The notes under the pieces are model-generated. The model searched no databases, was not told the DNA's origin, and saw only the letters and a program-made list of their open reading frames with translations. Shown piece by piece: positions 4,968 through 9,745 of a stretch of DNA of 9,745 bases. The stretch is taken from positions 1-9,745 of the forward strand of contig JAJYGU010000383.1 in assembly GCA_021784975.1 (NCBI GenBank). Reading direction: 5' to 3'. Position numbers and translations under genes: made by a program. How positions within the stretch are numbered: the stretch's first letter is position 1; each line of letters starts with the position of its first letter. This DNA is from Planctomycetota bacterium. Lineage in GTDB: Bacteria > Planctomycetota > Planctomycetia > Pirellulales > Thermoguttaceae.

Positions 4968-5968
4968 TGGCAGATCCGCGGGGTAATGGAGACGTGGACG
5001 GTGAGGTTTTGGGAGTTGAGCGATCGATCCAACGAAACCATCTGGACGTCGTTCTGCACCAACCGGACGGCGTCGGCGATCACCGAGCGGCTGTTTGCAT
5101 TGGAGTTTGGCTGCACGTTGCTCAGTTGCACTTGTAGGAGCCCGGGGGTGAGATAGACGAGCCCCGGGGTGAGTTTACACCAGACCAACGATAGCCCGGT
5201 CTCATCTGGGATTCCGGCGGAAGTGTTCGTCTGATCGATGTTAAACGGACTGCCGGTGATCGGCGTTCCGGCCAGGGTGATTTGATATTGCACCGTGGTC
5301 AGGTGCAGCCCCGTGGGGCTGGGCCAGGTGGTCTGGATGGCATACCATCCAGCCGTCGAGATTTGGAAGCTCCAAACGGCGAATCCGCCGTGCCGACTCC
5401 AAGAAGGCAGGGCATTGGTGTAATGGTAATCCTGGTTGTAGGCACTCGGAGTGCTGCCGCAACTCCAACCCGGATCGCTATAGTCCATGATGCCGTCGCC
5501 ATCGCTGTCAGTGGTCGGACTGTCGTTGCGGATCGCCGTCGAAGGCGGGATGGTCAACGGGGAGGCATAATTGCCCAGCTTGGTGGCGTCCGAGGTCAGT
5601 TGGGCGGCCGCGCCCAGCTTGCGAGCCCAGGCGTCGGAAGAGGGGATCAAGTACCAGGTTGCGCTGCTGCCTTGGACATTTTGCATGGGGCTGCTTTGCT
5701 CCAGCTTGGTCAAACCTCGGGAGTACATGATGACCAGCGGGAACATGCCAATTAACGCGAAGGCGAGCACCGCCATGGCTACTCCCAGCTCCAGCAGCGA
5801 GAAACCGCGGCGGCGGGCTGTACTCGTCACGCTCCGCGTGACGTTTTCTTCAGGAGTGGCAAAGGGGACAGGCACATTTTTCGGCCTGTTCGGCCTCGCT
5901 GCATGGGAGGGCACGCACGGCCGAAAAATGAGCCAGTCCCCAGTGTATGAACGCTTATGAAGGTGCAT
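4964..5968 (-). CDS. PilV/GspI-like pseudopilin fused to a golvesin-like domain
   Basis: From the coupled ATG at 5968 (TAATG overlap with the upstream stop) the product has 334 residues. Residues 51-80 hold the prepilin signal ARRRG|FSLLELGVAMAVLAFAL, with cleavage after Gly55 and glutamate at mature +5. Residues about 154-305 look like a golvesin C-terminal / xanthan-lyase-CBD-like domain. They hold a DSDGDGIMDYSDPGW acidic stretch, a YNQDYHYTN segment, an AVWSFQISTAGWYAIQTTW strand, then NIDQTN and a closing IADAVRLV. This domain is normally found in secreted proteins and is thought to bind polysaccharide; the match is from recalled pattern only. Repeat copy D encodes residues about 10-35, lengthening the leader to 55. 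A GTG at 5830 would give a normal 9-residue leader but lacks a ribosome-binding site. Probable role: minor pseudopilin with an exposed binding head. Confidence 0.78.
   Translation of the reverse strand: MHLHKRSYTGDWLIFRPCVPSHAARPNRPKNVPVPFATPEENVTRSVTSTARRRGFSLLELGVAMAVLAFALIGMFPLVIMYSRGLTKLEQSSPMQNVQGSSATWYLIPSSDAWARKLGAAAQLTSDATKLGNYASPLTIPPSTAIRNDSPTTDSDGDGIMDYSDPGWSCGSTPSAYNQDYHYTNALPSWSRHGGFAVWSFQISTAGWYAIQTTWPSPTGLHLTTVQYQITLAGTPITGSPFNIDQTNTSAGIPDETGLSLVWCKLTPGLVYLTPGLLQVQLSNVQPNSNANSRSVIADAVRLVQNDVQMVSLDRSLNSQNLTVHVSITPRICQ
5825..5843. repeat. Perfect 8-bp hairpin at the 5' end of the PilV/GspI-like gene
   Basis: CGTCACGC (5825-5832) and GCGTGACG (5836-5843) are exact complements around a TCC loop. 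On the + strand TTTTCTT follows, giving a terminator-like look. In the - strand mRNA the hairpin covers a GTG (5830-5828) that could serve as start. Short GTCACGC...GCGTGAC palindromes are often dispersed repeats in GC-rich bacteria, so this may be a second, unrelated repeat family. It is in frame in the leader coding region. Confidence 0.7.
5864..5941 (+). repeat. Palindromic repeat copy D (single-hairpin form)
   Basis: Only the second-hairpin module is present: GGGGACAGGCACATTTT, then an inner CGGCC...GGCCG stem, then AAAATGAGCCAGTCCCC. It is 78 bases long, exactly 26 codons, and open in the frame of the - strand pseudopilin it interrupts. AGTG occurs just outside each end (5855-5858 and 5942-5945), 87 bases apart. 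This may be a 4-base target duplication, but four bases can match by chance. Confidence 0.9.
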
Positions 5969-6411
5969 TATTGGAATCCAGGCGTAATAGTCCCACTGAC
6001 CACGGTGACTGTGCCGTTGGCGTCAATGGACAGTTCGGCGGTGCTTCCCACCCGCGTGGCAGTGGCGGCAAAGCTGGTGCCGTCGGAGGCGCCGCTAAAG
6101 GCGTAGCTGTAGCCGGTACTCGTCTGGAGAATTTCCGGGTCCAAGAGGGAAAGCCCGCTAGGCCCCAATTGTGACAGGTCGGTGGCGTAGGTCTGGTTCT
6201 CCAGCCAGTAGACGCGTTCGGCCGACCAGATGCTGCGGAGATTGCCGGCGGCCACGTCGGCCCGCATTTGCTCCACCGCGCGGTTGTACGACGGCTCGCT
6301 CAACAGGATCAGGATGCCGATGACCGTCACCACGATCATCGTCTCGATGAGCGAAAAACCGCCGCGGAGGCGATTCCGGCCGGAACCGGCGGTGCAGTGA
6401 TCTGTTCTCAT
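5968..6411 (-). CDS. GspG/PilA-like major pseudopilin
   Basis: The 147-residue product has a basic 18-residue leader and a class III prepilin signal, RGG|FSLIETMIVVTVIGILILL, with cleavage after Gly18 and glutamate at mature +5. The helix continues into RADVAAGNLRSIWSAERVYWLENQTYATDLSQLG, a stretch typical of GspG and PilA/PilE-type major subunits. A short beta-rich C-terminus follows. It would be processed by a prepilin peptidase (none is in the window) and polymerised by the GspE/GspF machinery encoded just upstream. It is the first of four pilin-like genes. Its stop shares a base with the next ATG (TAATG). The ATG lacks a good Shine-Dalgarno sequence. Whether it belongs to a type II secretion pseudopilus or a type IV pilus cannot be settled here. 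Confidence 0.85.
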   Translation of the reverse strand: MRTDHCTAGSGRNRLRGGFSLIETMIVVTVIGILILLSEPSYNRAVEQMRADVAAGNLRSIWSAERVYWLENQTYATDLSQLGPSGLSLLDPEILQTSTGYSYAFSGASDGTSFAATATRVGSTAELSIDANGTVTVVSGTITPGFQ

Positions 6412-6588
6412 TGCTGACTTATTTTCTGAGCGGATTATTCACCGCGGGTACGCGGAGGACAAATTGCAAAATGAAAAATGCAAAATGAAAAATGCAAAAG
6501 GTGACACGCGGACCCTCAACTCTCAACTCTCAATCCCTCCGCTTTCGGCTTTCCGCTTTGCATCTCATGGTTCCATGAATGATCTCGA
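6412..6588. other. Intergenic patchwork between gspF and the pseudopilin genes
   Basis: This 177-base gap is the longest non-coding stretch of the leftward operon. It holds an AT-rich tandem repeat (6466-6499), a CTCAACT direct duplication near 6515-6530, a small CCGCG/CGCGG hairpin with a GGTA loop (6442-6455), and a TCATGG/CCATGA palindrome (6565-6578). An AATAAT hexamer upstream of the pseudopilin start on the - strand could be a -10 box, but no good -35 partner was found. An internal promoter is possible, not shown. Confidence 0.5.
6466..6499. repeat. 14-base tandem repeat
   Basis: The unit GCAAAATGAAAAAT occurs at 6466-6479 and 6480-6493, followed by a partial GCAAAA. It is AT-rich in a GC-rich surrounding. 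On the - strand it lies about 60-90 bases ahead of the GspG-like start, where an AT-rich tract could act as an UP-like element. It may equally be a neutral simple-sequence repeat. Confidence 0.9.
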
Positions 6589-7683
6589 CTAGTGGATCTT
6601 TCCCGCCATCTCAAACATCGGCATATAGATCGACATCATCAGCCCGGCCACGGTGACGCCCATGCCCAAGATGATCACCGGCTCGAGCAACTTGGTGACG
6701 CGGGCAATCAGGGATTCCATTTTTTCCTTGTAGTAGGGGGCGATTTGCTCCATCACCTTGGCTAACTGCCCGGACTCTTCGCCGATGCGGACCATGTTGG
6801 AGATCATGGTGGTGAACAGGCCGGTTTCCTCCAGCGAAGCGGCCAGCGGGCGGCCGGAAGCGACCCGGGTTTGCACGGCGACCAGCGCCTCGCGGTAGAT
6901 GGGATTGGTGTGGAACACGTTCTCCAGGGTGCCCAGGGTGGCGAGCATGGGGACGCCGCTGTTCAACAGCAAGGCGATATTGGAAGCAAAGCGGTACATG
7001 GCCGATTGCACGATCAATTCGCCGACCATCGGCAGCGAAAGCCCGATGCCGACGACGCACCGCCGTCCCGCCTCGGTATGGAAATACTTGCGAAAGGCAA
7101 AGACCAGGACGATCATCCCCCCCACCGCGTAGACTCCGTAGGCGACCACATAGCCGGAGAGATTGACCACGAATTGGGTGATGCCGGGCAGTTCGGCCCC
7201 CATGTCCTTGAACATCTTGGCGAAGGTGGGCACCACGAACCAGAGCATGACGGTGACCGCTCCGATGGCGAACAGGATCAAGATGATCGGGTACATCAGC
7301 GCCCCGCTGATCTTGCGGCGAGTAGCTCGCGAGTCGGCGATCTGCTTGTTGAGCTCCAACAGGACGGTAGCCATCTGGCCGGTGACCTCGCCGGTGCGAA
7401 TGACCTCGATCCAATGGTGTTGGAAGACGTCGGTATGGTTGGCGGCGGCGGCGTGGACGGAACTGCCCGCCGCCACTCGCGAGGCGATCTGGTCCAGCAC
7501 CTGTCGCAGCTTGGTGCTCTGGTTCTGCTGGGCGCAAATCTCCAGGGCCTGCAGCAACGGCGTGCCCGCCGACACCAGCGTCGAGAGTTGCTGAAAGAAG
7601 GTCATCTTGTCGTCCATGGTGATCTTCCGATGCGGCTTGCTGGAGACGCGTGCGCGGGCGATGAACCAGTCTTCAAAGGCCAT
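6589..7683 (-). CDS. gspF: Type II secretion / type IV pilus platform protein GspF/PilC
   Basis: The 364-residue inner-membrane protein has two repeated T2SSF domains. The first begins MTFFQQLSTLVSAGTPLLQALEI (about 27-49) and the second RFASNIALLLNSGVPMLATL (about 231-250). Membrane helices are at about 131-154, 178-196 and 334-354. The GEVTGQMATVLLEL and GEESGQLAKVMEQIAPYYKEK motifs that close the two domains are present. It would anchor the assembly ATPase and move pseudopilin subunits into the growing filament. The ATG at 7683 has GGAG 9 bases upstream. In-frame ATGs at 7716 (inside repeat copy E) and 7617 are alternatives. The first roughly 50 residues usual for GspF ahead of domain 1 are largely missing. 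It follows gspE with only the repeat between them. The gspF/pilC symbol is by family; the system type is not resolved. Confidence 0.9.
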   Translation of the reverse strand: MAFEDWFIARARVSSKPHRKITMDDKMTFFQQLSTLVSAGTPLLQALEICAQQNQSTKLRQVLDQIASRVAAGSSVHAAAANHTDVFQHHWIEVIRTGEVTGQMATVLLELNKQIADSRATRRKISGALMYPIILILFAIGAVTVMLWFVVPTFAKMFKDMGAELPGITQFVVNLSGYVVAYGVYAVGGMIVLVFAFRKYFHTEAGRRCVVGIGLSLPMVGELIVQSAMYRFASNIALLLNSGVPMLATLGTLENVFHTNPIYREALVAVQTRVASGRPLAASLEETGLFTTMISNMVRIGEESGQLAKVMEQIAPYYKEKMESLIARVTKLLEPVIILGMGVTVAGLMMSIYMPMFEMAGKIH

Positions 7684-7702
7684 TGGTGTCAGCTCCAACA
7701 AA

Positions 7703-7780
7703 GGGGACAGGCACATTTTTCGGCCGTCGCGTCGATGCGGAGCGCGAGGCTGCCAGCGGCCGAAAAAGGAGCCAGTCCCC
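7703..7780 (+). repeat. Palindromic repeat copy E between gspE and gspF
   Basis: This 78-base single-hairpin copy runs from GGGGACAGGCACATTTT, through an inner CGGCC...CGGCCG stem, to GGAGCCAGTCCCC. The right arm has one base change (AAAAAGGAGCC rather than AAAAATGAGCC). It fills most of the 110-base gap between the gspE stop and the gspF start. It has the same length as copy D. On the - strand it brings an ATG (7716) in frame with gspF. Confidence 0.9.
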
Positions 7781-7793
7781 GCCGGTACATCGT

Positions 7794-9536
7794 CTACTCC
7801 TCGTCGCTGGTGGCCACGGTCAGGACTTCTTCCAAACTGGTCAATCCCTCGCGGACTTTGTCCATGCCGCTGTCGATCAGCAGCTTCATGCCTTGCTGGC
7901 GGGCGGCGGCGCGGAGTTCCGGCAACGGGGCCCGGCTCTGAATGAGTTGGGCCATCTGGGCGGTGATGCGGACCACCTCGAAGACGCCGATCCGGCCCCG
8001 GTAGCCGGTGCCGCGACACTCGTCGCAGCCTTTGAAGCGATACAGGGTCTGCCCCGCCTCCAGCCCGTAGGTCTGGGCCGTCTCGGCATCGCACTGGTAG
8101 GGCTGTTTGCACTCCGGACAGAGGCGGCGGACCAGCCGCTGGGCTTCCAGCACTCGCAGGGTGGAGGCCAGCAAGAACGGCTCAATGCCCATGTCTTCCA
8201 GCCGATTGACCGCCGAGAGCGAGTCGTTGGTGTGGATGGTGGAGAGGACGAAGTGCCCGGTCAAGGCCGCCCGAAGACAGATCTGGGCGGTCTCTTGATC
8301 GCGGACCTCGCCCACCATGATCACGTCCGGGTCTTGCCGCAGGAAGGCCCGCAGCGCGCCGGCGAAGGTCAAGCCCACTTGGGTCTTCACCTGCACCTGG
8401 TTGATGCCGCGAAACTTGTACTCCACCGGGTCTTCCACCGTGCAGATATTGGTCTCCGGCTCATTCAAACGGTTCAGGCAGGCGTAGAGGGTGGTGCTCT
8501 TTCCGCTGCCGGTAGGCCCGGTCACCAGCATCAGACCGTGGGGCATCTGAATTGACTCGATCAGGTCCGTCGATTGGCGCTCGTCAAACCCGAGTCCGGT
8601 CAATTCGATGGGAATGGCCCCCTTATCGAGAATTCGCATCACCATCTTTTCGCCGTAGACGGTGGGCACGGTGCTGACGCGCAAGTCGATCCGCCGCTCG
8701 CCGCTTTTCAGGGCGATGGCCCCGTCCTGCGGCACCCGCTTCTCGGCGATGTCCATCTTGGCCAGGATTTTGAAGCGGGAAACGATGGAGACGAATTGCG
8801 ACCGCGGCGGCGGGATCAGCTCGCGGAGCACCCCGTCCACCCGCAGTCGGATGGCGCACGAGTCTTCGAAGGGCTCGATGTGAATATCGCTGGCCTTGGT
8901 CCGCAAGGCCTGCTCCAGGATCTGGTTGACCAGGTGGACGATGCGGCCGTCGGGGCCGGGCGGCGGGGCCACGTCGAGGTCCAGGACCGCGTGCGACGAG
9001 TCCTCCAAGTTCTCGTTGCCGCCGCTCAGATCGTCCGCCGCGTCGGGCGCGTAGCCGTCCATGGAGCCGGCGAAGCTCACTTGGGCCGCCCGATACAGCG
9101 CCTCGATGGTAGCCTCCACTACGTCCAGCGGGGCGATCAGCGGCCGGATGGTTAGGCCGGTCAACAGTTGCAGCTCGTCGACCATCAGCAGGTCTTCAAA
9201 GGTGGCGAAGGCCACGTCCAGCGTGTCGTCGTTGCGGGCCAACGGCGCCAACAGATGGTCACGGCACAACTTTTCCGGCAGCAAACCGGCCAGTGCGCCA
9301 TCGATCGCCTCGGGGGCGGTCTCGATCAACGGCAGCATGAGGTACTCGGCGTAGACCTCGGCGATCTTTTCCCCGGCTACGATGCCCTTCCTGACCAGCA
9401 GGCTTTCCAGCGGGCCGTGCTCTTTGATGTGGGTTTCGGCGACGCTGTTGACCTGCTCGGCGGTGAGGAGCTCCTTGCCCAGCAGAAGCTGGATCAGCAG
9501 AGGTTGCCCACTATTGAGCTCAACGGCGGCCGGCAT
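7794..9536 (-). CDS. gspE: Assembly ATPase GspE/PilB of a type II secretion or type IV pilus-like system
   Basis: The 580-residue hexameric ATPase would act at the cytoplasmic face and drive pseudopilus assembly. The N-terminal MshEN-type region (about 15-130, KELLTAEQVNSVAETH onward) is followed by a linker and the GspE core. The core shows SDIHIEP (216-222), RVPQDG (267-272), Walker A GPTGSGKST (340-348), Asp box VEDPVEY (367-373), Walker B-type DPDVIMVGEVRD (402-413) and His box TGHFVLSTIHTND (426-438). Two cysteine pairs, CPEC (473-476) and CDEC (504-507), form the zinc-binding module found in GspE and PilB. All catalytic motifs look intact. The ATG at 9536 is set by AAAGGAG 9 bases upstream; an in-frame ATG at 9608 lies within the preceding gene and is less likely. 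The start is one base after the upstream stop, so coupling is likely. Confidence 0.93.
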   Translation of the reverse strand: MPAAVELNSGQPLLIQLLLGKELLTAEQVNSVAETHIKEHGPLESLLVRKGIVAGEKIAEVYAEYLMLPLIETAPEAIDGALAGLLPEKLCRDHLLAPLARNDDTLDVAFATFEDLLMVDELQLLTGLTIRPLIAPLDVVEATIEALYRAAQVSFAGSMDGYAPDAADDLSGGNENLEDSSHAVLDLDVAPPPGPDGRIVHLVNQILEQALRTKASDIHIEPFEDSCAIRLRVDGVLRELIPPPRSQFVSIVSRFKILAKMDIAEKRVPQDGAIALKSGERRIDLRVSTVPTVYGEKMVMRILDKGAIPIELTGLGFDERQSTDLIESIQMPHGLMLVTGPTGSGKSTTLYACLNRLNEPETNICTVEDPVEYKFRGINQVQVKTQVGLTFAGALRAFLRQDPDVIMVGEVRDQETAQICLRAALTGHFVLSTIHTNDSLSAVNRLEDMGIEPFLLASTLRVLEAQRLVRRLCPECKQPYQCDAETAQTYGLEAGQTLYRFKGCDECRGTGYRGRIGVFEVVRITAQMAQLIQSRAPLPELRAAARQQGMKLLIDSGMDKVREGLTSLEEVLTVATSDEE

Positions 9537-9537
9537 C

Positions 9538-9745
9538 TTACCAATCTCCTTTCCGGCGAGTGCTCGAAGTCCCGCCAGCCACCCGCCTCCCGCCGGACAA
9601 TTTGCCACGAGGCGCAGCCGTGTCCGAGTAGGCCAGCGTCAGCACCTTTCCCTCGGAGCCCAACAGGACCTGGTAGGGAAGCACATCCAGGATCGTCAAC
9701 TTCGAGCCGGCCAGCATTTCTTTGGGGCCGTACAGCCGTCCATTG
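9538..9745 (-). CDS. 3' end of an unidentified gene upstream of gspE (partial)
   Basis: An open frame enters from the right edge and ends with TAA one base before the gspE ATG. It gives about 68 residues, with LYGPKEMLAGSKLTILDVLPYQ and VLLGSEGKVLTLAYSD, then a basic tail rich in Arg, Gly and Ser (GGRRVAGGTSSTRRKGDW). The glycine-punctuated short strands ending in a VLL...KVLTLAYSD pattern recall the C-terminal homology regions of GspC/PilP-type proteins. That is a weak resemblance and partly suggested by position. The AAAGGAG for gspE lies inside its last codons. Without the rest of the gene its function cannot be stated. Confidence 0.6.
   Translation of the reverse strand, partial: NGRLYGPKEMLAGSKLTILDVLPYQVLLGSEGKVLTLAYSDTAAPRGKLSGGRRVAGGTSSTRRKGDW
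9546..9552 (-). promoter_or_regulatory. Ribosome-binding site that sets the gspE start
   Basis: On the - strand AAAGGAG lies 9 bases before the ATG at 9536 and inside the 3' end of the preceding gene. It decides for this start over the ATG at 9608, which would add 24 residues overlapping the upstream gene. Confidence 0.8.

Noticed and set aside
5825..5850. Intrinsic terminator on the + strand (hairpin plus TTTTCTT)
   Set aside because: No + strand gene ends here; it lies inside a - strand coding region, so it is listed as a palindrome instead.
6871..7941. Long + strand open frame of 356 codons opposite gspF
   Set aside because: The opposite strand encodes a clear GspF with intact domains. 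The translation has low-complexity, His/Asp/Gly/Gln-rich composition typical of antisense frames in GC-rich DNA.
7683..8555. Long + strand open frame of 290 codons opposite gspE
   Set aside because: It lies antisense to the ATPase core with its Walker motifs, and shows no domain or start signal of its own.

Overview
The window is GC-rich, densely coding bacterial chromosome. Three things suggest a planctomycete-like genome: many genes without a Shine-Dalgarno sequence, a compact type II secretion / type IV pilus-like operon whose pseudopilin carries a golvesin-like domain, and dispersed palindromic repeats with GGGGACAG...CTGTCCCC ends. This assignment is an inference; no rRNA or lineage marker is present.

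Left part, + strand (178-3123): a two-gene 2-methylcitrate cycle module for propionate/propionyl-CoA breakdown, prpC (2-methylcitrate synthase, GTG start at 178 behind AAGGAGG) and prpD (2-methylcitrate dehydratase). The third enzyme, PrpB, is not in the window. prpD converges on, and slightly overlaps, the end of the leftward operon.

Right part, - strand (9745 down to 3098): one tightly packed secretion/pilus operon. In transcription order it holds the 3' end of an unidentified gene, a GspE/PilB assembly ATPase, a GspF/PilC platform protein, a GspG/PilA-like pseudopilin, a PilV/GspI-like pseudopilin fused to a golvesin-like domain, a PilW/GspJ-like pseudopilin, a PilX/GspK-like protein and a small three-helix membrane protein (DUF5658-like). 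Several junctions overlap (TAATG, ATGA), which indicates translational coupling. The ATPase powers assembly, the platform protein passes on the force, and the four pilin-like proteins would form the pseudopilus and its tip.

The unusual feature is a family of palindromic repeats, five full or partial copies, all in the same + strand orientation. One copy lies in frame inside prpD, adding about 43 residues in the middle of an otherwise conserved enzyme. One lies between prpC and prpD and supplies the apparent ribosome-binding site and ATG of prpD. Two lie in frame in the leader regions of pseudopilin genes. One fills the gspE-gspF gap. A 13-base mini-version sits between flanking 8-base direct repeats exactly at a gene junction. 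The pattern resembles the Rickettsia palindromic elements, which invade protein-coding genes, and is the best candidate for something undescribed here.
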